Below are positions 23,103 through 33,960 of a stretch of DNA of 64,000 nucleotides, piece by piece. Each line of letters begins with the position of its first letter. Position 1 is the stretch's first letter. This stretch comes from Malachius bipustulatus (Eukaryota > Arthropoda > Insecta > Coleoptera > Melyridae): assembly GCA_910589415.1 (NCBI GenBank), contig OU342632.1:10605507-10669506 (forward strand). Reading direction: 5' to 3'. The notes below the pieces were generated by a model. The model worked only from the letters and a program-made list of their open reading frames with translations, searched no databases and was not told the DNA's origin. The position numbers and the translations under genes are program-made.

Positions 23103-24929
23103 TATAACCGAAACCACATAAACTAAGAGCAATAATTTTATACGAATTGGTTGAGTTGGGTTAAGATGGAAGCAGAGAGTTGGTGTGGGTCTCTCTTGAA
23201 TCTCTTTGACAGCGGCACACATGCCATTTTCAGTAGGGTATCCCATATTGTTAAATTTAATAAGTTTACAATTTAAAATAAGTAACAATGCTTCGTCACT
23301 TTTTCGATCAGTCTAAAAAATTCCGAGAAAAATCAATTCTCAAAAAAATGTTGCCCTATTTTTCCTCAAGTAAACCCATTCAATCCAGTGAGACTTTATT
23401 TTTTGTGGCACAATCTTATTAAAACCAAGGTGTATCAATTAACATCGTCTCCGGACCTTGATCGCTTTGAAGGAGACAATAATAACTCGCAGGTAATTGC
23501 AACCGTTCCCCTTATAAACTTTGAACAATTTTAACGAGAGACGTGGAAGTTATATTTAGAGGTCGTCACTTGAGTGAGTGAATTTTCAAAACTCGTTAAT
23601 TTTAAATGGCAATTATAAGGTGTAATTTGTGCGTAAACAATGTGTGTTACTTTTTAGTTAGTTTTTTATTAACTTTTATAATCGGGAAGACCTTTGTAAG
23701 TTAAAAAAAGTCAAAAGTTGATGTTATAAAACTTATTTTTTTAATTTCAGGAAGAATCAATTCTGAGGGTAAATTTGTGGCAGTTAATATTTCAGAATTT
23801 AATTCATTTTTCATGTACATATATGGCTTACATTACAACATAATCGCCTGTCATCGGGCTACTCATTCCTTTTACTAACTACCAAAATAATCAACATATC
23901 GCATGCATCCACGTGTGGGCGTGATTGATATACAAATATAGAGTAATGCGCCAGTCATTAGTTTCTGCTCTAAAAGTCAAGTAACTTTGCAACTCAACTT
24001 TAATAAAAAAATTATTGTCATCCTCCAAAAATCTCTTGGCTCTGGAAAATCGACTTACGTTTCGTCAGTTGGTCAGTTGGTCTATACGTATATACATATA
24101 TACATACATATCACCTATGTGTGAAATAATTTCAGGATACGTTAGCCAGATCAGATTTTGTTATAAAACAAGCTGGATCGTGAAATGTTCGGTAAAAAAT
24201 AGCAATAAAAGTAGATAGGTATCACCGCCACCGAAGTTTGGTCAAAATCTTGCTATGACATCTAAAGAGTTTAGCTAGTTCTGGTGCCTAATTACCTTAA
24301 CATTTTAAACCGATATACTTATTTGAAGAAACTAAAGGGACTTTGGGTGGGGTTATATGGAGGATTTTGTAGAGGGTCCTAAGTATCAAAACACATGGGG
24401 GGTTTACTGCCAGAAGGCCGTATCAACCAAAACATGATTTTTCAGAAGGTGCAAATAAAACTTTTTCCAGTAGATTCCGTGTGGTAATAATTTTTCATAC
24501 GCACAAGAAAAAGACTATGTGGAGCCATTGTCGTGACAAAATTATGATTCTGATTATCATCAAAGTTATCTCATATAACGAAAATTGACGTGAACGTGAA
24601 ATACACTGACCTGATTTATAATTGACCCGCGTTGATTTATTATTGACCTGCGTCATATTTTGGCTTTTTTCATGTTATTTACTGTTAAAATTAGCTGGGT
24701 ACATTCATAACCAGATTAGTAAGCATCAGGTGTTTCCCGGCTAAGTTTAATGTTCTATGACACAAGTGCTGGTGAACTCAAAATACTACTTAACTACTTA
24801 GTAGTTTACTATTTTACGTACACAGAAAATGCATTCATGAATCAGCTGCGCTATTATAAAATAAATGTTTCGTTGGATAAGTTAATTTATATGTTTGCTA
24901 CTTTGCTTTGGTCCATTTTTCGTTGATGA

Positions 24930-26170
24930 CCTTTTGGCCGTTCTCTCACTATAGAGTGTCGACGTCAAGGCATATGCCGATGACTTGGTCATTCTGATTA
25001 GGGAAGATCTGAGATGACTATTTCTAGGATTCTTCAGGAAATACTCGAGGTGACTTATCAGTGGTGCGAAAGGGAACACCATGTCAGTCAACCCTCGCCA
25101 AACTGTCATGAGTACCGTTTTCCTCAAAGAGAACGTCCGGGAATAATGGACTCAAACAAATATACTGGCTTTATGTAATGGTCGTCAGACCTATGATTGC
25201 GTATGGCAGTACCGCTTGGTGGTCAAAAGGTCAGCAGGTCATGGCCAAAGCAAAGCTCTCTCGCCTACAGAGACAAGCCTATCTGGCGATCTGTAGTGCT
25301 ATTAATACCACACCGTCGGCGGCTATGGAAATCCTCTTCTGTTTACTCTTTCTTAATGAAATATGTTTGCCATTAAACCGAGTTCATGAGAAATGCTTTA
25401 AGTCTTCAACTTCAAAAATGCCACCCTTTTACAATTTGGAATAGGGTTTTAACTTTTTTAACGATTTTCAATGTGTGCGTTACATTATATTTTATTCTTG
25501 AACGTATATTGATAAAAACTTTCATAGGGATTTTAAACTTATCGAGATTTATTACCCCTCTTATCTGGCTCTGGCCACGTCTACTTACATATTTTATTTA
25601 ATCCCGTTGAGTATACTATGACCAATCACATACATTATAGAATGCAATAGATGGCAAGAAGCTTATAAACGCTTATAACTTGCAGCGAAACAGATTACTA
25701 TGGATACATAGAAGTCACAGTTTACTGGGTACGTCCTTGGACATAATGCCAAGACTATAAGGTCATTCTCCCGGAAAGAGACATGTGAGAAGTCGACAGA
25801 AAAGAAAACAGATTGCATGGTTCACCGATGGATCTATGACATCCATGTTGGAACTGTAGCCGGGATGTGTAGCGCTGGCTCGAAGAAAAGAGTCTTCTCG
25901 AGCCTGGGCCTTCACACAACAACTGTTAAGACCGAAATTTATGCCAAAGAGCTCTGTGCGCAGATGCAGGAAAAGATGCACTACCAACATTGGACCACTC
26001 GAAGGCCTTTATATAGGGCAAGTCTAAAAGAAGGACAACAGAACTATTGGAGTTTAACAGGAAAGAACTGAGAGGCTTAATAGGCATATATACAAAAAAA
26101 AATAGCAACTGGAAGGAACTGGCAATTGCTCTTCTTTTTATAGTCAAGTGTCCCTTTATCCCTGCGAAGG
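24930..26170 (+). pseudogene. X1: degenerate non-LTR retrotransposon (RT to RNase H)
   Basis: Several broken frames in one direction form the 3' half of a jockey/I-type polyprotein. First comes VDVKAYADDLVILIR, with the YADD catalytic motif, at about 24958-25000. Then comes VVRPMIAYGSTAWWSKGQQV and SRLQRQAYLAICSAINTTPS, the conserved thumb region, from 25181. The RNase H start IAWFTDGSMTS is near 25820 with GLHTTTVKTEIYAKELCAQ downstream. Finally RPLYRASLKEGQQNYW and ELRGLIGIYTK end the fragment. Frameshifts and stops separate them and there is a gap between 25450 and 25790. It lies inside FA2H intron 4, opposite in direction to the gene. Confidence 0.8.
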
Positions 26171-26518
26171 TGATTTTACTGAACCAAAAGTGGTTAACAA
26201 ACTATACTAGTGTTATAAGTTATAATTTTTTTTTTTTAGTAATAATAAAGTAGTAATATTATTGAACCTGCAATAATTTCGTACACACACTATATTGCAA
26301 TTGATTTTTTCCTAGTTACTCTTGTTTTTATAAAGAAGAGGAGGAAGGGGGAAATTCTACAAAGGGTCATTTGATAAGTATATTAAATATTTTTACTTTA
26401 ACCCAAGCCATTCACCATCCTTGTAATACCCCACCATCCGTATTAGAGGCACTTACCTAACTATCTGACTGATTTTTTAAAGAAATAACAGGTGGTTGGA
26501 AAATGTTTTTGCACTCAC

Positions 26519-26682
26519 TTTGTGATGGAGTCCATGAAGAGCAAAATGTACAATTATCATAATTTTGGAGTATCCAGAAGGTTCCAAATGAAAAACCCAT
26601 CTATGTAACGAATACTCTATCAACGTCCATAAAAGTATACCACTTACTATACTTATGATTGCTGGCATTACGATGGGTTGAT
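26519..26682 (-). CDS. FA2H: FA2H exon 3: first histidine clusters
   Basis: Encodes DQPIVMPAIISIVSGILLWT, then LIEYSLHRWVFHLEPSGYSK and IMIIVHFALHGLHHK. It carries the HRWVFH and HFALHGLHH metal-binding motifs of the hydroxylase domain, with a hydrophobic helix before them. The acceptor is tttccag (AG 26684-26683) and the donor GTGAGT from 26518. The first Asp codon is shared with exon 2, and the exon ends on a codon boundary, matching exon 4 after a 6.7-kb intron. Confidence 0.95.
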
Positions 26683-26734
26683 CTGGAAATAAACTTTTTT
26701 ACTTATAGAATTCAAAAATAGATTCAATCCTTAC

Positions 26735-26960
26735 CATAATTAATTAACGTGTATTTTTTAATTCCAAGGTATATACAAAAAAGAGCCACTGGTAACCATA
26801 CGATAGGAACAATATACCACGGAGTGGTCGTCAAAAACTCCAATACAGGGTTACCAAAAAGTCTCAACTGTCTGTCAACTGGGGATGACACCCATTCGGA
26901 ATACTTTGGTCCTAGCCGAGGCACTTGGAAAAGAATTGGCTCATCCCAATTTACTAGTTT
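26735..26960 (-). CDS. FA2H: FA2H exon 2: linker and first membrane helix
   Basis: Starts in phase after acceptor tgtag (AG 26962-26961) and reads KLVNWDEPILFQVPRLGPKY, then SEWVSSPVDRQLRLFGNPVL and a hydrophobic helix (VPIVWLPVALFCIYLGIKKY). The LVxWxxPxLxQVxxLGxxYxxWVxxPV block is characteristic of fatty-acid 2-hydroxylases between the b5 domain and the first membrane segment. The donor is GTAAGG from 26734. One trailing G makes Asp with exon 3 across a 52-bp intron. Confidence 0.95.
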
Positions 26961-27268
26961 CTACAACAAACCACATGTGTTTATTATTTTAATGTAAATA
27001 ATTATGGACGAATGATTTCCACCTCTACAGGAGTTTTCAACCAATCAGATATTAGCACAGAATTATACCTTGCAAAGCAAAAACTTGTGAATATGGGCAT
27101 TAGTATTATATTAGTCTCTTATTTATTGTGTATTTTCGTTTTAGTTCATGCAAAAAAAATTTACCATAATTTTCAATCTCATCAAAATAATAATTATTGC
27201 TATACCTATATGTATGTGTCAGATTGTTATAATAATCTAATAAATAACCAAGAAAAGTAGGTACCTAC

Positions 27269-27502
27269 CTCTAAGTCTTCGTTTTCGTGTGTTGCTTCGG
27301 TATCTCTGCCACCAACTTTGTACTCTCTTAATAAATAATAGGCAGCTTTAGAATGTTCCGTGTTTAACATGCGATTGGCTACTTCTTTACCTTCATAGGG
27401 TTTTAGGTAATTCACACCACCTGGATGATTTTCCAAAAATTTTTGTATGTCATACTTGCTCGTAAGGTATTTCACGTTAAACTGATTGTCTGTTTCCTTC
27501 AT
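27269..27502 (-). CDS. FA2H: FA2H exon 1 (first coding exon): cytochrome b5-like domain
   Basis: Begins MKETDNQFNVKYLTSKYDIQ and continues KFLENHPGGVNYLKPYEGKE, with the HPGG haem-ligand motif; the second haem His is in MLNTEHSKAAYYLLREYKVG. FA2H adds a 2-hydroxyl group to fatty acids for ceramides and sphingolipids in the ER membrane, with the b5 domain feeding electrons. The start is the first ATG after an acceptor (ttctttttcag) 15 bp upstream, so a non-coding 5' exon probably exists further right. The frame is also open back to that acceptor, so a few extra residues cannot be excluded. The assembled protein is 320 aa, a little shorter than the roughly 350-370 usual. The donor GTAGGT is from 27268. 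Confidence 0.92.
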
Positions 27503-28549
27503 GATGTTTTCTGTTTTCTGAAAAAGAAAAATAAATTATCAACTAAAGATTTTGGGAAGAATTTTTGCTTTACAAGTATTTTTATTTTATAAGTAATTAA
27601 GAATTTTATAATTTTTTGCTTCCGTTTTAATTAAATTAAATAATTTATTACCTACTAATACTCAAAAATGAATTATTTTGTTAATACTAATAATAAATAA
27701 CAAGCTAACATATTAGTATCAATTATAGTAGGTAGGTACTTTGTAACTTATCTACTCCAAAGTGCAACTTATATAGCTATTAAAAAGTAGTAAGTTTATA
27801 ATTAATGAGTATACTATTATTTAATATAATTTATTATTGTATCTATATTCGCTTAGTTATAGGTAGGTACGTTTAACTTTCTGCAAGATTCAACTCCATG
27901 ATGAGGAATATTCCCTGAACAGCACTTTACAAAAAGATGAATTTCAATAATATTTTACTAATACGTATAATGATTAAAAGTACTGGTTGAGTTATTGGTA
28001 CTAAATAATAATAATTATTGCTATCCAGGAAAATAAAGTAGGTACATATACAAGTGCGGTGATTATATTTACCTATACATAATAGGTAATAATACAATAA
28101 TTTAAAAAAGGGTTCTAAACTATAATAATAGTTACACATTTATGAACCTACAAATCCATAATGCCTATTAAATTCATTACCTTGGGTAGTTCAAATAAAA
28201 AAATTGAGCGAGCACCACTTTTATACAGTCAAAGCACAAAAACCCTAATTTATAATTATTTTCACCCGAAATAAAAATATAAAATTCGGACAAGTTTACA
28301 GATATTCAAAATTCTGAGTTACCTTCAAATGTTAAACACCACACGGGTTATACTAATATCACTATCATGTTTCCGATGATTGATACGTTATCTTACTTAC
28401 CTATATTTATTTATCTATGATCATCGGTTACGTGAATTATTGTTAACAAAAATTCACCGAATTTTGTTGTAAGTAGCACAATGTAATAAAATTAAAATTT
28501 CACATGTCGTCTAAATAATAAATAATAAATCTTAGAAATAATCCTAAAT
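27503..28549. other. FA2H 5' region
   Basis: Presumed 5' UTR intron and promoter side of FA2H. Very AT-rich, with repeated GTAGGTA steps. I cannot place the first, non-coding exon or a promoter. Small frames such as 27927-28139 (-) are AT artefacts. Confidence 0.5.
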
Positions 28550-29122
28550 AGTCCAGTCGGTAAAGTAAAAAATGTGCCCAAAGTTCATTAAAAATTTTAT
28601 CTAAGATTTTCCTTAAAAAATTATTAGTGAAGAGTTTATAGAAAATAAATTCACAAAAATCAGTTCTGAGGTTTCAGTGACCGCCCCCCTAAAAACAACC
28701 GCTTTGGTGAAAAAAGTATTTTTTTGATAATAACTCGATAATCGTTAGATATATCAAAAAAAATATTTAGGTATTAAAAGAAAGGAAGCGTTAGTGATTT
28801 CCTAAAAGAGAGGTATCTTGTAATTTTTTCGTATTATGTCATAGTTTTCCAGTTATTTAATATTTAAGTAGGTACATAATTGCAAATTTTGCATTAGAGA
28901 TGCGCGCGAATTTTCGTGCATTTAAAATGGTTGGCGCGCAGCCTTTAGAAAAAATTAAATTTCTCGAAAACCAACAACCTGTAGAGAAAAATCAAAATGG
29001 GTATTGAAGGGGACATAAAGTAAAACATTTTTTTGCCACTCTTATTGATTATGAATAATTTTCAGTATATAAATATTACAATATGTTATAAATTGTCTGT
29101 TGGTTTTTGTTATTTTAAGTAT

Positions 29123-29229
29123 TTGCAGGCCTAATAAAAATAATTGATATCAATAAATTGTTTTAGACGTATTGATGTATTGATGTAACATTATATTGAT
29201 ATCAATTATTTTTATTAGATCTGCAATAA
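29123..29229. repeat. Short palindrome inside J
   Basis: GCAGGCCTAATAAAAATAAT plus TGATATCAAT is followed about 35 bp later by its near-exact inverse ending in AGATCTGC. A third, direct partial copy (TTTGCAGGCTTAATAAAATAATTGA) lies just left of E1 at 29332, so part of this unit was duplicated. Confidence 0.6.
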
Positions 29230-29373
29230 TTACTCAAAACAGCAAATTACATTATAAAATTTGTTCATAATGTAAGGGATTATGGCAGGAGTGAATTTGG
29301 TGCGCAGAGAATGCAACATGAAATAAGCTATTTGCAGGCTTAATAAAATAATTGAAAACAATATAATGTTATA

Positions 29374-30373
29374 CAGGGTGCACCATGTATCCTTCTCTGT
29401 ATTGCTATCTCCTGAACGCTAAGAGATACAGGGTCGGTTAAATTAGAGAAAAGATGCGCAGTTTTGTGGTCATCTCGAATTTGTCAAAACATGCAAGATA
29501 TCTGTGACCGTTCCTGAAATATCCTGAAAAAACTGAAAAATCGAGATTTCTTATTTTCGTCATATCTTTTTTATTACTGGAAATTAATAAATAATTTTTT
29601 GTAGGCTTACATAAGCCGTTAAGAGCTATCCATCTGACATTTAAAAAATTTTCAAGGCCTACTAGATCCAAGAGTTTTCACAGTCAACTTTCGTTTTTCT
29701 TATGGCCGCCATATTATTTTTTCATGTCGTTCGATATGAAAAAAAATAATGGAAACCAAAAATTAATAAACATCAAAAAAAAAGTTTTTAATTTTTATTC
29801 TTCTTTTTTCAAAAAAAAATCTAAAAAAAATCATAGAAAAACGTCAAAATTTGTAAAATACGCCGAAATAGTGCTTGCCTTATGGTTTTTTAATTTCTCT
29901 ATGATATTCGGTCTAAAAATGTGTCTTTTTTGTGAAGAAAAAAGAAGAATAAAAAAATTTTTAATTTATTTTTTGAAGTTTAACAATTGTTAGTTTTTAT
30001 GATTTTTTTTATATCGAACAACATAAAAAAACAATATGGTGGCTATTAGAAAAACGAAAGTTAACTATGAAAATTCTGGGATCTAGTCGGCTTTGAAAAT
30101 TTTTGAAATGTCAGATGGGTAGCTCTTGCCGACTTATGTGAGCCCACAAAAAATTATTCATTAATCACCAATAATAAAAAAGATATGGAACAAATAAGAA
30201 ATCTCGATTTTTCAGTTTTTTCAGGATATTTCAGGAACGGTCACAGATATCTTGTATGTCTCGACGGAATCGAGATGGCCACAAAATTGCGTTCCTTTGG
30301 ACTTGTTTAACCGACCCTGTATCTGTTAGCGTTAGGAGATAGCAATATAGAGAAGGATACATGGTGCACCCTG
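29374..30373. mobile_element. Element E1: 1.0-kb foldback element, TA-flanked
   Basis: Ends CAGGGTGCACCATGTATCCT, repeated inverted at the right end, with TA flanks on both sides. Arms of nearly 400 bp include an internal second start, ATACAGGGTCGGTTAAA, and the block around TTATGGCCGCCATATT, also seen in E2 and E3. The centre is A/T-rich low complexity, and the Lys/Phe-rich frame at 29724-29993 comes from it. No transposase. Confidence 0.9.
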
Positions 30374-30723
30374 TAGATAGGTTATCTTTTAGGTCAAGGC
30401 ATTACTGCAATGCTGAAAAAGTTAAAAATTAATAGTAAAAAGTAATTTCTTTTTTCCTGGAGGATGCGTGCCAAAAATTTAAAATAAACGAAAATTCGCG
30501 CGCATCATAATCACAAAAAAAAATTACAAAATATTCTTTCTCTTAGAAGATCACTCAAACTACCTTTCTTCTAATAAGTATTTTTTTCATATATCCAACG
30601 ATTAACGAGCTATTAGCGAAAAATTACTTATTTCACCAAAGGGCTATTTGGGGAGGGGGGGAGGGCACTGCATCCCCAGAAGTCTGAAGCCCCAGATTTT
30701 TGTGTATTTATGTTCTATAACCA

Positions 30724-30978
30724 GGGGCCTGTTTCACAAAACACTATTAACTATTATTAACAGTAAAGCTCGATAATGAAAGCTCATAATATGAGTGATA
30801 ATATTTTCAATAGTGTTTCTCAAAATAATTGTAATAATCTACTAAGTAATAGTTTAAATAACTATTAATAATAGTATATTTCAATTATATTAGTCGGTCA
30901 GTGTTTTACAAAATTTTACATGATAGAAATAGACTATTATTAATAAATAATAACTCATATTTTTGTGAAACAGGTACC
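30724..30978. mobile_element. Element K: 255-bp MITE with GCCTGTTTCACAA ends
   Basis: GGCCTGTTTCACAAAACACT at the left matches GGTACCTGTTTCACAAAAA read inverted from the right. The interior is full of ACTATTATTAA-like repeats that also pair. It is inserted in the right arm of J, about 25 bp from J's end. Confidence 0.7.
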
Positions 30979-31005
30979 TACATTTTTTACTTTACCGACT
31001 GGACT

Positions 31006-32154
31006 AAAAAGGATTTCTAGCTTATTTTTAAGTAATTGGATAATTATTATTTCCCATCTTATTTTCTAAAAAAAATGTTCGAGCTAGAAAATAGGTAAAT
31101 GAATTCTTAATCACTATCTTCTTAATCATCGACAGAATATTATTGTGAATTATGTAAATATTTTGAAATTTTTAAGCCATAAACAAAGGAAAGATGACTT
31201 TTTCTTTCTTAATAAGACTCTTTTTCGAGGGATTAACGTTTTCAGGTCCCGTACGAGTCCAATAAAGGTTTTAAAAAATGGCGATCTGTCTGTAGGCATC
31301 CTTAAAGGCCAAACTACTGGACGAACTTAATCGTACAAATTTTCAAATAGTATAGTCATCGTTATATCTTGGGCTAGGAGTAAACACATAAATTAGCAAT
31401 TTTTATCGAGAACGGCTCAACGATTTTCATAAAATCTTGAAAAAATACAGTCCATCATATGCATAAAATTCCCATCCCTACAAAAGGCGAATTTCTGTTG
31501 AAATACGAAATCCAGAGTTGTCAAATTCAGATAGCTCAAAAACAATTAACTGAATCAAGCTGGACGAATTTTTGATAAAGTTATAAAATAATGAGGAAGC
31601 CTTACCCTTGGAACGGAAACTCAAACGCGGATTTTTTCGATAAGTTACCCGGAAAGATTAGTCTTTCCGAGAACATCAGTATATTTTCGAAAGATTAAAA
31701 TAGTTTTAATTAATTTTGAAACTATGTATTTGCCTATAAAATATTCTAGTCAAATTAGTCCAAGACTTCTTTATAATTTAAAACTGGAAACAATTTATTT
31801 TACGCCACTCGATAAATTAAAGAGCGTATTGAGGTATATATTCCGTTTTCTGCATGGAGTTCAGATCTGCAGCATTTATATAATTTACCAACAATACGAA
31901 CAATTTAACAACAATAATTATTTAAGTTGAAAAACTAAGAAAAAATCAAACTTTCTGGCATCGACGTCTTAATTATGACAGAATTAAGTCACTTGCAGAA
32001 AATATCCACACAAAACTTTTTTTTGTAGACAATAATAATTATTATAAATGCTCTACAAAAACTAACTCCTAAATTAGAGTCAAAGTTTTCGGCAAAAAAA
32101 GCAGTAGTCCACGATTATTTACGGTTTTCGAAATATATTTATATATTTTTAAAT
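31006..32154. other. Intergenic AT-rich stretch
   Basis: No gene I can support. Phrases such as GAACGGCTCAACGATTTTCAT are typical of old insect repeats, but no end or arm was found. Confidence 0.5.
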
Positions 32155-32833
32155 AAAACCCAACACAGTTCGGTTTCACACTTCACCGAAGTGCCTTAGA
32201 TAACCTTGTCATGTTACAAACTGAAAGTGCCGAAACATTTGCCGCAAGACGTGAAGTCATAGCTGTAATTTTTGAGAGATCAATCTATCCGGAAACATTT
32301 GAACTTTTCTGGGAAACTTTCTATCCAACAGATCATCAAAAGTAGCTTCCAATGGGAAAATCTCCTATCCGTTTAAATTGGAGAACGGTGTTTGAGCCAC
32401 CCTATGAACCACGCTATTTCTAATGACAATAAATGATGTATGTTCTTATGTAAGATAACTAATAAGGCATGCCATCTATGCTGACGATCTGGGCCTTTCT
32501 GCTCAGGAAAAGTCTCAGCAGTCACATGTGATGACCTACTCCAACAATCTGTAAAAGAGCTACTTCAATGGGCGCACAGAACAGGTTTAAAATTTTCCTC
32601 TACAAAATGAAAAGTTATCAAATTCAGCAGAAGGAGAAACAACCAAACCCCAATGGAGAAACCCTATAAGTAATGGAATAACACAAGTACTTGGAGTAAC
32701 TTTCGACAACAGATTAACACCGAGGAAACATATTCAGGGCATAAAAGGAAACTGTCTAAGTCGGTTAAACATCCAAAAAGCGCTAGCAAACCTTCAATGC
32801 ATGGGGTGCCGATGAACAAGACCTCAGAGTAAA
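32155..32833 (+). pseudogene. X2, 5' part: degenerate non-LTR reverse transcriptase
   Basis: Reads TQFGFTLHRSALDNLVMLQT, then ETFAARREVIAVIFE, the N-terminal fingers of an I/jockey-type RT (QxGFRxxRSxxDxLxxLxxE). It continues with NFLSNRS and TLFLMTINDV in shifted frames. RHAIYADDLGLSAQ, with the YADD motif, is near 32468, followed by VKELLQWAHRTGLKFSSTK and LGVTFDNRLTPRKHI. Many stops and frameshifts make it dead. It is interrupted at 32834 by B2. Confidence 0.8.
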
Positions 32834-33366
32834 CAGGGTGTTTCCAAACATGTGTCGGAAAATGAAACGTGTGATTCTTTGACGCGTTCTGAGAAAAAAG
32901 TTTCTGTTAACATGGATCCGCAAACCCTCCGTTTTCGAGGTACCTACCTACTGTGTAAAAAAAAAAAAAATTTCAGGTTTTTGACGATATTTCAGGAACC
33001 ATTTGAGATATAAAACTGAACTTTTGTACTATCAATGATATTATTTACTTTTTGAGCGCTAATTCAGTTCTTCCCATATGAGAGTGGCGGAGCTTTTGGG
33101 GTTGCGTGGGATTTTTTAGCCCCTAATTTCTACGGTACTGCGAAATTTTGCATTTTGAAAGAACAGAAACTGTCAAAGTTTTCCACATAAAAAAGGTACT
33201 CTTGATTAAAAGCTTGTGTAAAAGTAAGATGTGTAAAAAAGCTCAGTTTTGCATCCTGAGATATCGTGAAATAACTGAAAAGTTTTTTTTCTGTATCTCA
33301 AAAACGGTGGAACGAGGCATTGGGTCACACAGTTTATTTTTCCGACACATGTTTTGCAACACCCTG
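32834..33366. mobile_element. Element B2: 533-bp foldback element inserted in X2
   Basis: Left CAGGGTGTTTCCAAACATGT, then GTCGGAAAATGAAAC; the right end, read inverted, gives CAGGGTGTTGCAAAACATGT, then GTCGGAAAAATAAAC. The inner arms with TTCAGGTTTTTGACGATATT and GAACTGAATTAGC also recur. It splits the reverse transcriptase X2. Another CAGGGTG sequence (33371) abuts it directly across TATA. Confidence 0.85.
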
Positions 33367-33461
33367 TATACAGGGTGGGGCGCGACGAAAACTCGGTCTG
33401 TGCAGCCTAAATCGTGCACATATTAAAAAAAAAATTAATTAGGTCTCATACAGGGTCGTAA

Positions 33462-33534
33462 CTTAAAATTATTTTGGATTATACAGAGTGTCCCATATTA
33501 GAGTGGCATATCAAAGTTATGTTTCTTAAAATAG
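33462..33534. repeat. F-family fragment (F3)
   Basis: TTAAAATTATTTTGGATTAT, then ACAGAGTGTCCCATATTAGA and GTGGCATATCAAAGTTATG, match the inner arm of F1 and F2. Only this 70-bp internal block is present. Confidence 0.7.
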
Positions 33535-33545
33535 AATGCAGTACC

Positions 33546-33960
33546 TCTGGATGACGTAGTACACAACATCGCACTTCGCATCTGTCCCGGAGCCTTTAGG
33601 TCCAGCCCCGTCGCATCCCCCCCATCTATGCCGTGATCAACTACTCCTATCGTACTCAGCCAGAGTATCAGCAAATCCCAATAATCCAGTTTTTCGCATA
33701 ATTACCTCAGCTCAGGAATTGCACGCCAGTTCTTTCAAAACCTTACAAAAACAACACCAAAATCATCCCGGCCCTAAACATCTCATACCGAGCAAACACA
33801 GGAAACATGAAACCTCCAGCATAACTCTAAAAGGCAAGTCTTCTTGGAACTGACGCACTCCGAGTAGTTTAAAAAAATCCACACCGATACCTCAAAATCT
33901 GAAATCGATGTCAGCTACGCTGTCACCACGGCTAATGCCACCACATCGACTCGACAAGTC
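33546..33960 (+). pseudogene. X2, 3' part: reverse transcriptase thumb remnant
   Basis: Reads LWMT-VHNIALRICPGAFRS-type sequence. Across two frames, LDDVVHNIALRICPGAFRSS and PVASPP match the conserved LDxVHHxGLRxxxGAFRTSPV motif of non-LTR polymerases downstream of YADD. It is the continuation of the fragment ending at 32833, displaced by B2 and an adjoining CAGGGTG piece. Further coding matches fade after about 33700. Confidence 0.65.

Larger units (their letters stand above)
19844..26518 (-). other. FA2H intron 4 (6.7 kb), filled with transposon remains
   Basis: Contains A1, V with nested B1, C with a transposase remnant, and the non-LTR fragment X1, all listed separately. The sequence between them (19850-20150, 20830-21337, 23105-24929 and 26170-26518) shows no exon or further element I can support. 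Confidence 0.7.
28550..31005. mobile_element. Element J: 2.4-kb composite foldback element (TAGTCCAGT ends)
   Basis: AGTCCAGTCGGTAAAGTAAA plus AAATG at 28550 recurs inverted at 30982-31005. Inner arm sequence also pairs: GCGCGCGAATTTTCG near 28910 with its inverse near 30490, and CTCGATAATCGTTAGATATA near 28735 with its inverse near 30600. Elements E1 and K sit inside it, so J is the oldest layer. The termini resemble those of H (42761-45149). Confidence 0.75.

Noticed and set aside
24882..25127. 81-codon minus-strand frame
   Set aside because: It is antisense to the YADD region of the dead non-LTR element, whose sense frames carry the recognisable motifs.
29724..29993. Lys/Phe-rich 89-codon frame in E1
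   Set aside because: It comes from the A/T low-complexity centre of a palindrome; a mirror image exists in the other arm.
33148..33426. 92-codon frame in B2
   Set aside because: It lies in foldback arm sequence and crosses the element end; no family resemblance.
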